Both the position numbers and the translations under genes were made by a program. A DNA stretch of 64,000 nt from Betaproteobacteria bacterium LSUCC0117 (lineage in GTDB: Bacteria; Pseudomonadota; Gammaproteobacteria; Burkholderiales; Burkholderiaceae_C): assembly GCA_030441535.1 (NCBI GenBank), contig JAUJFZ010000001.1, forward strand, positions 524,001 to 588,000. Reading direction: 5' to 3'. Under the pieces are notes generated by a model. That model was not told the origin of the DNA. It did not search any database and was given only the letters and a program-made list of their open reading frames with translations. Within the stretch, counting starts at the first letter, position 1. Each line of letters opens with the position of its first letter. Shown in pieces: positions 8,500 to 16,373 of this stretch.

Positions 8500-9782
8500 G
8501 CTCCAGCCTCCAAGGCCTCGCGCATCTCCTTGACGCATGTGAGGTAGTAGTTGCGGACAGGTGCGTTGACGGTCTGGTCGGCCAGCCGAACCATCGCGTC
8601 GATCTTATAGCGGCGCGCCGCGTTGGCGTGGCGACCGAGTTGGATAACCTGGTCAGCCAGCTGTAGCGCCCACTGCGGGTCGTCCTTGGCTGCCACCTGC
8701 AGCTGGGCGAAGAGCTGGTCCTCGCCGCCGGCTAGCGAAGCAAACCGTTCGGCTTGCGCCTTTGGCGACAGTGGTTGCAGTGTGGTCGGGTTGCCGTCGA
8801 ACCAGCCCAGCGTGCCTGCGAAGTAGGCGCGCACCGCGAAGGCGACAGTACCGTAATATTCGACCAAAAAAGGTTTTTCGGCGAGTTCGGCCGGCAGCTT
8901 GACCACCTCGACCAGCTCGTCTGGAGTCAGCCCGGCGTTCATGCCCTTCACCGTCTCGACAACGATGTGTCGGATCGCATCACGGTAGCCGCCCAGACGT
9001 TCGGCGATGTCCGCCGCACCAATCACAGGGCGGCTGTGGCCCAAGCACATGACCTCGGCGCCGAGTCCATGCATACGCTCCATCGTATCTGCCCAAACCG
9101 TGAAGTCGCGATACGGAGTGCCTCGGATTGCATAGAGATTCGGGAACGAGTGGTAGTAGTTGTCGGCGGCAAATAGGATCTTGCGTTCCGGCATCCAGAC
9201 GAAAAGCTGGTCCGGTGATTCGCCTGGCGCGGCGCGCAACTCGAAGTGCTCACCGCCGATTTCAAGGTCGAGCGCGTCGCCGTCGAAGAAACGGGTCGGC
9301 TCGATGAAACCATCGCCCAAGCCTTTTATGGGTCGCTCGGCGGGCCCAAGACCGATATTGATGCGCTCGGTGTGGGCCTGCAACGGGATACCGAACTGAC
9401 GCGCAGCGCGCTTAACGCGGATCTGCGTCGGCGCGACACCGACCTTTGGCGGCACCAGTTCGTTATGCATGTTGGCGCGCGCGACGATCTCGGGCTTGCC
9501 ATCTTCGCAGAACACGCGGATCCCGCTCAGATGGTCACGGTGACCATGCGTGACGATGATCGTGTGCACCGGCTTGGAGCTGATCTTTCGGAATTCAGAC
9601 AGGATATTTTCGGCGGCGGTCGTGCTTTCGCTGGTGTCGACAATAACAAGGCCAGCCGCGGTTTCGACCATCGCCACGTTCGAAGCGGCATAGCCAACGG
9701 CGACATACACGCCAGGAGCGGGGTTAACGATGTCCTTTCGGAACTCGGCGCTATGCGCCTTTAGCTTCTCAAGTGGGGTCAT
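8496..9782 (-). CDS. Alkylsulfatase-like metallo-beta-lactamase-fold hydrolase
   Basis: A 428-residue protein with the zinc motif HGHRDH (H79, H81, D83, H84), the later metal-binding region APGESPDQLFVWMP and AADNYYHSFPNLY, and a C-terminal alpha-helical part like the alkylsulfatase dimerisation domain (about 270 to 400). SdsA1/BDS1-type alkylsulfatases, which cleave primary or secondary alkyl sulfates, share this layout but are around 650 residues and add a C-terminal SCP2-like domain missing here. There is no signal peptide, so it should be cytoplasmic. Both ends overlap neighbours by ATGA, placing it firmly in the operon. Another ester or thioester substrate is possible. Confidence 0.8.
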   Translation of the reverse strand: MTPLEKLKAHSAEFRKDIVNPAPGVYVAVGYAASNVAMVETAAGLVIVDTSESTTAAENILSEFRKISSKPVHTIIVTHGHRDHLSGIRVFCEDGKPEIVARANMHNELVPPKVGVAPTQIRVKRAARQFGIPLQAHTERINIGLGPAERPIKGLGDGFIEPTRFFDGDALDLEIGGEHFELRAAPGESPDQLFVWMPERKILFAADNYYHSFPNLYAIRGTPYRDFTVWADTMERMHGLGAEVMCLGHSRPVIGAADIAERLGGYRDAIRHIVVETVKGMNAGLTPDELVEVVKLPAELAEKPFLVEYYGTVAFAVRAYFAGTLGWFDGNPTTLQPLSPKAQAERFASLAGGEDQLFAQLQVAAKDDPQWALQLADQVIQLGRHANAARRYKIDAMVRLADQTVNAPVRNYYLTCVKEMREALEAGA

Positions 9783-11422
9783 GTGGTAATTCCATGCGCC
9801 GGTGGGCGCAGGTTGTCGGGGACTTCGGTCTCACGCCAGAAGCCGATCAGCATGCCCTGGCGTAGGCTCTTTCCAGTAAGGGCCTTCATCTGCCCTTCGT
9901 CTAGCGCGCTGCGGTTGCGCAGGCTGGCCGACCAGTCGAGCATCAGGTCCTTCATGCGCTCGCGTACGATGCCGCGGCCAGGATCGCGGCCGAGGTCGCG
10001 CAGCTCCTGCGGGTCTTCCTGCAGGTCGTAAAGCATCGGAGCGAAGCCCAGGCAGTGTACGTACTTCCAGCGCCCGTCGAAGGCCATCGTCAGGCGGGCC
10101 TCCAACGGGTCGCGCCCCAACGCCTGGCAGGCCGGGAGTCGTGCGTAGTCGCACTCGCTGAAAATCGCATCGCGCCAGACCGCTGGGGTCTCACCCTGCA
10201 GCCAGGGCCGCAGAGACAGGCCCTCGAGCAGATGGCGCGGTAAGGCAGCACCGAGCGACTCGATGAATGTCGGGATCAGATCGATCGCGCCCACCAACGC
10301 GTCGCAGGTCTTGCCACGGCTGGGGTCGGCCGACGCACTCGGGTCAACGACGATAAGCGGCAGCTTGGCCGATGGGTCGTGGAACAGATCCTTCTCGCCC
10401 AGGCCATGATCGCCAAGGTAGTCGCCATGGTCGGCCGTCAGCACGATCAGCGTGTCCTCGAGCCGGCCCTGCTCGCCCAGGAAGGCCATCAGCCGGCCGA
10501 TCTCGTCGTCGAGCTGGCGAATCAGGCCCATGTATGCCGGGACAGCGCGACGGCGTACCTCATCGTTGGCGAAGGTGCGAGACACACGATGCTGGCGGAA
10601 GGCGCTCAGCACCGGGTGCACATCGGCGTCGGCCGACACGGCACCTACGGCATCCGGCACGTCGTCAGCGCCAAACAGGTCGTGGTACGGCGCCGGCGCC
10701 ATCAATGGCCAGTGCGGCTTGATGTAGCTAAGGTGCATACACCAGGGCTGGTCGCCAGCCTCGGCGATCGCGTGCATCGCGCGGCGGGTCATGTAAGCGG
10801 TCTCGCTATGCTCGGCCGGCACGCGCGCCGGTCGGTGAGCATGTTCGAGGAAGAAGCCGTTGAGCACGCGCCCGTGTTCATCCTCGGCCGAGTTGGCCCA
10901 CTCGAGCCATGGGTTACGTCCGTCCATGCCGTGCTCGCGAAGGTAGTCGTTGTACCGCGACGACTTGGCATAGAACCCGAGCGGGCCCTCCGGGTGCAAG
11001 CCGTCGTCGCGCTCCCCGGCGTTAAACCCGCATTCCGACAGCGCGTGGCCGAGGTCTTCTGCCGGGTCCAGTCGCAGGCGGGCGAGACCGTTGCTATCAG
11101 GCCGCATGTGCGTTTTGCCCATCAGGATCGTCTGCAGCCCACACTCGCTCATGTACTCGCCCAGCGTGCGCTGGTTCAGTTCGAAGGGGACGTCGTTCCA
11201 GGTCGCTCCGTGGCTGCGCACATGGCGTCCGGTGTAAAAGCTCGCGCGCGAGTTGCCGCAGCTCGTGCCTTGGGTGTAGGCCCGCGTAAAACGTAGGCCC
11301 CGCGCAGCTAGCGCGTCAATGTTCGGCGTCGATACCGGGCTGCGACCATAGCAAGACAGATAGTCCCAGCGCAACTGGTCGAGCATCAGGAAGAGGATGT
11401 TGCGGACGACCAAAGTGTTCAC
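9779..11422 (-). CDS. Sulfatase-superfamily hydrolase with non-standard CxNSR motif
   Basis: A 547-residue alkaline-phosphatase-fold enzyme. Metal ligands are seen in LMLDQLRWDY (D15, Q16) and TADHGDYLGDHG; PNIDALAARGLRFTRAY and the lysine/histidine segment IKPHWPL are family hallmarks. The formylglycine site reads CGNSRASFYTGR (C55): cysteine and arginine are kept but the proline of CxPxR is asparagine. No signal peptide, so cytoplasmic like choline sulfatase or phosphonate monoester hydrolases, which also use a D-Q metal pair. GTG 11422 starts one base after the TAA of dctM; the stop overlaps the next start (ATGA). Sulfate monoesterase is the likeliest activity; phospho- or phosphonate diesterase is the alternative. 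Confidence 0.8.
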   Translation of the reverse strand: MNTLVVRNILFLMLDQLRWDYLSCYGRSPVSTPNIDALAARGLRFTRAYTQGTSCGNSRASFYTGRHVRSHGATWNDVPFELNQRTLGEYMSECGLQTILMGKTHMRPDSNGLARLRLDPAEDLGHALSECGFNAGERDDGLHPEGPLGFYAKSSRYNDYLREHGMDGRNPWLEWANSAEDEHGRVLNGFFLEHAHRPARVPAEHSETAYMTRRAMHAIAEAGDQPWCMHLSYIKPHWPLMAPAPYHDLFGADDVPDAVGAVSADADVHPVLSAFRQHRVSRTFANDEVRRRAVPAYMGLIRQLDDEIGRLMAFLGEQGRLEDTLIVLTADHGDYLGDHGLGEKDLFHDPSAKLPLIVVDPSASADPSRGKTCDALVGAIDLIPTFIESLGAALPRHLLEGLSLRPWLQGETPAVWRDAIFSECDYARLPACQALGRDPLEARLTMAFDGRWKYVHCLGFAPMLYDLQEDPQELRDLGRDPGRGIVRERMKDLMLDWSASLRNRSALDEGQMKALTGKSLRQGMLIGFWRETEVPDNLRPPAHGITT

Positions 11423-11423
11423 C

Positions 11424-12719
11424 TTATCTCATTAGGTTGGGCAGGCCTGTGGCGATCTGCGGGAAGGCAACGATCAGCGCGGCGGTCACCAGCATAGCGA
11501 TCGCGAACGGGCCTACGCCGATGAAAATGTGGGTGAGCTTCAGATCCGGCTGCGCTGCCTTGACGGTGAATACGTTGACGCCAACCGGAGGCGTGATCAG
11601 GCCGAGCTCGACCAAGATAATGACCAAGACGCCAAACCAAATCAGGTCGATTCCCTGCGCCTCGAGCGTGGGCAAGAACATCGGCACAATCAACACTAGG
11701 ATGCCCAGCACCTCAAACACCATGCCCAGGAGTATGCACAGCGCGCCGATCGCCAGCACCAAAATGACATCGTGCAGACCCCAACTTGTGACCAGATCGA
11801 GCAGCGCATAGGGCAAGCCGGTAATGGTGACAAACTGGGTGAAGACCAGCGCGCAGGAGGCGATGGCGAAGATCGATGCACTGATACCTACCGCGCCGCC
11901 CATCACCTCAAGATAATCCCGCAAGGTACGCATGGTTCCGCGCGCGACCGCGAATAACCAGGCACCGATAGCGCCGACGCTGGCTGCCTCGGTCGGCGTG
12001 AACACGCCGAGGTAGATGCCGCCGAGCACGACCGAGAACAGCGCAACGAAGGCCCAGGTCTTTTTTATCGCTGCCGTGCGCTGAGCCCAGTCCATCGAAG
12101 AGCTGGACGGCGCGATCTTGGGGTCGAAGCGCACCCAAATCGAGATCGTGATGATGAACGCCAGCATCATCAGCGCGCCGGGGACGATACCAGCGATGAA
12201 CATGAGGCCGATATCCTCCCGCGCAAAAATGCAATAGATGACCATCGGAATGCTCGGCGGGATCAGGATCCCGAGCGTGCCACCAGCGGCGATGGTGCCC
12301 GCTGATAAGCTGTCGCGGTAGCCATATGAGCGCATGGGTGGCATAGCGACCTTGGTCATCGTCGCTGCGGTTGCGATCGAGCTGCCACAGACGGCTGAGA
12401 AGGCGCCGCAGGCTAAAACGGTAGACATGGCCACCCCACCACGCAGCCAGCCGACGACGGCGTTACCAAACTCATAAAGTTCGTCGGCGATACGGCCGCG
12501 GCGGATGAATTCGCCCATGAGCACGAAGATTGGCACGACAACGAGGTTTGGGTTGGTGATCATTTCAGCGATCTGCTGGCCCGACATCGCAACCGCCGAG
12601 TCCCAGTCCCGCACGAACCAGAATCCGACGAAACCGACCAGCAGCGTCGCAAAAGCAAGCGGTATTCCGGTGAGGCTGAGGGCGATCAGGATCGCAAAGC
12701 CGATTAATGCGGTTGTCAC
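11424..12719 (-). CDS. dctM: TRAP transporter large permease (DctM type)
   Basis: A 431-residue, very hydrophobic protein with about twelve membrane segments. It has the DctM features ALSLTGIPLAFA near the start, GTLGILIPPSIPMVIYC around 150, and LITPPVGVNVFTVKA near 385. It is the channel-forming subunit of a sodium-driven TRAP importer, working with the small permease (4-base overlap) and the periplasmic receptor upstream. The sulfatase gene follows after a single base, so transport and hydrolysis are probably translated from one message. Confidence 0.92.
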   Translation of the reverse strand: MTTALIGFAILIALSLTGIPLAFATLLVGFVGFWFVRDWDSAVAMSGQQIAEMITNPNLVVVPIFVLMGEFIRRGRIADELYEFGNAVVGWLRGGVAMSTVLACGAFSAVCGSSIATAATMTKVAMPPMRSYGYRDSLSAGTIAAGGTLGILIPPSIPMVIYCIFAREDIGLMFIAGIVPGALMMLAFIITISIWVRFDPKIAPSSSSMDWAQRTAAIKKTWAFVALFSVVLGGIYLGVFTPTEAASVGAIGAWLFAVARGTMRTLRDYLEVMGGAVGISASIFAIASCALVFTQFVTITGLPYALLDLVTSWGLHDVILVLAIGALCILLGMVFEVLGILVLIVPMFLPTLEAQGIDLIWFGVLVIILVELGLITPPVGVNVFTVKAAQPDLKLTHIFIGVGPFAIAMLVTAALIVAFPQIATGLPNLMR

Positions 12720-13204
12720 GCTGAATCCGATTCATGTTCAACCGGCGCGCGCCAGCTCGACAAGAGCAAGGCGAGCGCTGCGCTGACCAGCAGCGCGACG
12801 AACGCGTAGACCCAGCCGATCGGGTACTCAAGCACGGCGGTCAGTTCGCCGAAGTCGATCGTGTGCCAGGCGTGGCGAACGAGTAGTGCGGCCAGCGCAG
12901 CCGTGCCGAGTGCTTCGCACAATAGCTGCCAGCGCGGATAGCCTTTGGCGAAGCGCCGCCGCAGCGGCGCATCGAAAAGATCGACACAAATATGGATGCG
13001 CAGCGCCGCGACCACGATTAGGCCGGCTCCAACCAGTACCGCTAGCATTGCATGGGTGATCTCGGCAGCACCGAAGATGGAGGCGTTGAAGAAGTAGCGC
13101 ATCACCACGTCGGTCACTGTCAACAGGGTCATGGCGCCGACCATCAGCGCGCCGATCGCCTGGCCGGCACGGTAGACGGAGCGGGCCCAATGTCTGTCGG
13201 TCAT
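12716..13204 (-). CDS. dctQ: TRAP transporter small permease (DctQ type)
   Basis: A 162-residue protein with four predicted membrane helices (about 15 to 37, 50 to 72, 88 to 110 and 130 to 152), the size and layout of DctQ subunits. TVTDVVMRYFFNASI is the usual motif after the first helix. It overlaps dctM by four bases. DctQ pairs with DctM in the inner membrane. The gap of 78 bases to the receptor gene shows no strong terminator. Confidence 0.88.
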   Translation of the reverse strand: MTDRHWARSVYRAGQAIGALMVGAMTLLTVTDVVMRYFFNASIFGAAEITHAMLAVLVGAGLIVVAALRIHICVDLFDAPLRRRFAKGYPRWQLLCEALGTAALAALLVRHAWHTIDFGELTAVLEYPIGWVYAFVALLVSAALALLLSSWRAPVEHESDSA

Positions 13205-13282
13205 GTTTCGGTCTCCGAAGTTCTCAGGTCGAAGGCGAAACGCCGGGCGAATTGATATCGCCCGTTTCGGCGGTACAGATGA

Positions 13283-14308
13283 TCACTTCTTTTCAAGCGC
13301 CTCGTACTGCGCCTTGAACTCGGCGACCAAAGCCTTGCCATCGAGACCGGCCTTGGCGGCAGTGCCTTCGTATTCTTTGTATGAGCGCTCGGCAGCCTTT
13401 TGAAGTGTGTCGTAGAAGGCGGGGTCGACGTTGTAGGCTTGTATGCCGGAGGCCTTCATCTTGGCCAGCGAGCGCGCAGATGCCTCGTTGGCAGCACGAC
13501 CCACGGCAGCAGCCAGCTTCTCGCCTGAGACTGAAAGGATCGCCGCGCGGTCCTTTTCACTCAGCGCGGCCCACTTGCCCTTGTTAATGAACATCGAAAA
13601 ATTAGTCGACGTTGCGGCCTTTGGGAACAGCGTGATCGCCTTAATGTAGGGCGAAGCCTTGAAGTCGACGACACTGTCGAGCGAGATGCCATACACGCCC
13701 TCGACGACACCGCGCGAGACCGGTTCGCCTACCTTCACCGCCGGACCAGTGATCGGGCTTATTCCCAAGTTCTTCAGAAGGTCGGCAGCCTCACCGGGCA
13801 GGGCCCACATCTTGCGGCTCTTCAATTCGTCGACCGAGTTGATCGGCTTGTCGGTGAGACTATAGGCGTGTCCACCGGCAAAGTGGAATAGCGACAGAAG
13901 TTGTACGTCGGGAAACTGGTTTTTGGCCTCAAAGTGTTTGCCGTACATGCGCCACAGGGCGACCGACGCCGCCTCCGCGTCATAGATCAGCCAGGGCAGT
14001 TGCGACATCTCAAGCAGTGGTGCCTTACTCTTAATGAAGATGTTTGCAGTGACCGCGATATCGAAGATGCCGGATGCCACGCCGGGCAGTTGTTGCGGCG
14101 GCGGCGCCAAATTACCGGCGGCAAACTCGACCTTGACATTGCCGCCAGTGGCCTTGTCCACGTCCGCCGCCCAATCGCGCATTGGCTGCTGCAGGAAGTG
14201 CGTCGGCGGCAGGAAGACATTGAACAACAGCTTAGTTTGAGCCTGCGCGGGTGCTGCGAGGGCGGTGGCGAGCGCAAGCGTGGCGATGTTGAAGGTTCTC
14301 CGGATCAT
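13283..14308 (-). CDS. dctP: TRAP transporter periplasmic receptor (DctP family)
   Basis: A 341-residue protein with a Sec signal peptide (cleavage expected after AQAQ near residue 24) and a DctP fold. The ligand-contact arginine region reads DELKSRKMWALPGEAADLL and is followed by the domain-hinge motif near SRGVVEGVYGIS. It is the first gene of the operon, facing the LysR regulator. The ligand is unknown. Many DctP proteins bind carboxylates through the conserved arginine, so the imported compound may carry a carboxylate or another anionic group such as a sulfate ester. Confidence 0.9.
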   Translation of the reverse strand: MIRRTFNIATLALATALAAPAQAQTKLLFNVFLPPTHFLQQPMRDWAADVDKATGGNVKVEFAAGNLAPPPQQLPGVASGIFDIAVTANIFIKSKAPLLEMSQLPWLIYDAEAASVALWRMYGKHFEAKNQFPDVQLLSLFHFAGGHAYSLTDKPINSVDELKSRKMWALPGEAADLLKNLGISPITGPAVKVGEPVSRGVVEGVYGISLDSVVDFKASPYIKAITLFPKAATSTNFSMFINKGKWAALSEKDRAAILSVSGEKLAAAVGRAANEASARSLAKMKASGIQAYNVDPAFYDTLQKAAERSYKEYEGTAAKAGLDGKALVAEFKAQYEALEKK

Positions 14309-14475
14309 GGCGTGCGTCCTCTCGTTTTGAAATATAGTGAGCGAGTTTAGGGAACGTTAGGCAATTCGAAAAGATGTAATATTCGGCGGGAAGATAAACA
14401 GCAGGCATTGGGGTATACCCGGCAAAGTCCGGGTCATGCGAATTCCCACTTAACCCGATGTAATGGAGATCATGC
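14309..14475. promoter_or_regulatory. Divergent lysR / dctP control region with palindromes
   Basis: The 167 bases between the two divergent starts contain the perfect palindrome GGGTATACCC (14411 to 14420), the overlapping inverted repeat ACCCGG-N6-CCGGGT (14417 to 14434), and AATTCG / CGAATT (14363 and 14439). LysR-type regulators usually bind dyads in just this position, controlling both themselves and the operon. Which element is the true site cannot be told from one sequence. Confidence 0.6.
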
Positions 14476-15399
14476 GTGAAGCTGACTTCGGTCCAAACTT
14501 TTGTCGCGGTCGTCAAAGCGGGCAGCATTCATGCTGCAGCCCGAGATATGGGCGTGTCGCAACCTGCCGTATCCAAGAGCCTGCGCACACTAGAGGACGA
14601 CCTGGCCGCTCCGTTGCTGACACGTAGCAGCCACGGCGTCGAACTTACCACCTACGGTAAGGCTTTCTATCAGCGGGCGCATGTTGTCATTGACGAATTG
14701 CGCAAGGCAACGGAAGATATGGCGCAGTTGCGCGGAATACTCGAGGGACAGCTGAGCATCGCTATCGCACCGGCGAGCACGATGCAGTTCGCACCTATGG
14801 TAATTCAGGACTTCCGACGCGTATGTCCAAAAGTTGAGCTGCACATCGTCGAGGGCATCTGGCCCTCCGTGGCAGTGCCCTTGCGCGACGGCAGTGTTGA
14901 TCTGCTAATCGGCCCGGTGCCCGATGAAATTCCGCGCTCGGAACTCACGGTTGAGCCACTGTTCGCGGTGGAGATGGCTGTTGTGATGCGCCGCGGGCAC
15001 CCGCTGGCCAAAGCGACCTCATTGAAAGAACTGATGCAAGCGCAATGGCTGCACCAGGGTGCGGGCGGTTCGGCCAGCGTACTGATCCGGCGCGTCTTTG
15101 CCGAACAAAACCTGCCGGTTCCGCCCGTTAGCGTCGAAAGCCAATCCTTAACCGCTACCATTATGATGTTGCAGGCGATGGACCTAGTTGCGTTACTGCC
15201 GCGCGCCATGTTGCAGATGGATGCCTTGAAAGGTACCTTGGTTGCGCTGGATCTGAAGGAACAATTTAGACCGAACCAATTGGGCTTGATCTACCGTTCT
15301 GATCGGGTGCTTACACGGGTTGGGCAGTTGTTTGCCACCCATGCCCGGCGCACAGCCGCTCACCTTTCGCAGCCTGTTAGGGGCACGGGCTATCGCTAG
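14476..15399 (+). CDS. LysR family transcriptional regulator
   Basis: A 307-residue LTTR. The N-terminal winged helix-turn-helix spans about 1 to 60 (TFVAVVKAGSIHAAARDMGV, then SQPAVSKSLRTLEDDL). The effector-binding domain runs from about 90 to 300 with LSIAIAPASTMQFAP and VDLLIGPVP. GTG 14476 is the start, with GGAG about 8 bases upstream. It is transcribed away from the TRAP/sulfatase operon, the normal arrangement for an LTTR activating its target in the presence of a pathway substrate or product. The effector is unknown. Downstream lies only a gene remnant. Confidence 0.92.
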   Translation: MKLTSVQTFVAVVKAGSIHAAARDMGVSQPAVSKSLRTLEDDLAAPLLTRSSHGVELTTYGKAFYQRAHVVIDELRKATEDMAQLRGILEGQLSIAIAPASTMQFAPMVIQDFRRVCPKVELHIVEGIWPSVAVPLRDGSVDLLIGPVPDEIPRSELTVEPLFAVEMAVVMRRGHPLAKATSLKELMQAQWLHQGAGGSASVLIRRVFAEQNLPVPPVSVESQSLTATIMMLQAMDLVALLPRAMLQMDALKGTLVALDLKEQFRPNQLGLIYRSDRVLTRVGQLFATHARRTAAHLSQPVRGTGYR

Positions 15400-15524
15400 G
15401 GTGAGGTCTCCGCGTTGCCACTCAATTTCTAACAGTAAGTTCTGGGCGGCAATATTACTCAATACCAAGCTGGATCCTCTTACACGCGGGAATAGCTCGG
15501 AAAGCCCAGCCAGGTCAATTTTGA

Positions 15525-16115
15525 GCAAAGACAAGGCACCTTTACGCTTGCCGACAAATCATTCTGGATCACGCAGATGAATTGGCGCGGCTGGAGTATG
15601 CCGCTTGGTTACACGACACGGTAGAGGATTGCCCTCCTACATCGTTCGCAGACATAGAGCATCACTTTGGCCGCGAAGTCGATAGCATTGTTCGCGAATT
15701 GACAGATGATAAGAATCTGCCTAAGTCCAAGCGCAAGCAGTTACAAGTAATCAATGCGGCAAAGAAGTCCCATACTGCTTGTCTTGTAAAGATTGCTGAT
15801 AAGACCAGTAATTTGAACTCTCTAGCTAAGTCTCCCCCTGCCGATTGGAGTTATGAAAGACGTTCTGAATATGTCATTTGGGCCGCAACAGTTGTGAATG
15901 CGCTGGCTTTTAAACCTGAAGGAGCATTAAAGCGTTTTCTAATCGCGCTAGATCAAGCTGAAATTGCGAACGCTGAAAATTGCCTCACAACGAGACAGGC
16001 TCAGGGCGTGGCCTTGAACGTTTTAGCGAGAAAAGCGCAGAGAGCTGGGGCGTCCGGCGAAAGTATCAGTCATTTTTTGGCCAAGTTCCTAGAGACGTCT
16101 TTAGAAAAACGTTAG
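15525..16115 (+). pseudogene. N-terminally truncated HD-domain (SpoT/MESH1-like) hydrolase
   Basis: The frame carries AAWLHDTVEDC, then LVKIADKTSNLNSL, the HD and metal-binding motifs of (p)ppGpp hydrolase-like proteins. Such domains normally start about 50 residues earlier with a histidine in an N-terminal helix; here an in-frame TGA at 15522 cuts the frame. There is no ATG before the HD motif; TTG 15582 is the only weak candidate start and lacks a ribosome binding site. The DNA is clearly more A+T-rich than the genes to its left. I read it as a 5'-deleted remnant, although a short active form cannot be excluded. Confidence 0.6.
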
Positions 16116-16210
16116 TGGGAACCTCCGCTGAGGTCGCCTCGGAAACCTAACAAAACCAGTACTGAAACATAACAATAGTAGTAAAGCGTGTTCATACTAC
16201 TTTGGGGCGT

Positions 16211-16243
16211 AAAAAAAGCACCTAATATTGCTCCTAAGTGCTT
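16211..16243 (-). terminator. Rho-independent terminator behind tRNA-Val
   Basis: On the minus strand AAGCAC and GTGCTT form a stem around a 16 to 18 base loop, followed directly by a run of T. It lies 20 bases past the tRNA 3' end. Confidence 0.7.
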
Positions 16244-16262
16244 GATTTAATTAACTAATTAC

Positions 16263-16337
16263 TGGTGGGTGGTACAGGGTTCGAACCTGTGACCCCTGCC
16301 GTGTGAAGGCAGTGCTCTACCACTGAGCTAACCACCC
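16263..16337 (-). tRNA. tRNA-Val (anticodon CAC)
   Basis: A complete cloverleaf reads on the minus strand: acceptor GGGTGGT paired with ACCACCC, D arm GCTCAGTGGTAGAGC, anticodon stem CTGCC/GGCAG around loop TTCACAC (anticodon CAC, codon GUG), T arm with GGTTCGAACCC. The CCA end is encoded (16265 to 16263). It follows dnaQ by 36 bases on the same strand. Its 3' end faces the accessory region on the left, the side where tRNA-targeting islands insert. Confidence 0.95.
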
Positions 16338-16373
16338 AAGTAGCCTTCTATTATAGCGTGAGAATCCGCGCTT

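Noticed and set aside
10379..11296. 305-codon open frame antisense to the sulfatase
   Set aside because: No motif, no ribosome binding site, and the sulfatase frame carries all catalytic residues.
16116..16262. Attachment site repeat of tRNA-Val
   Set aside because: No second copy of the tRNA 3' end was found inside the window, so no att site can be claimed.
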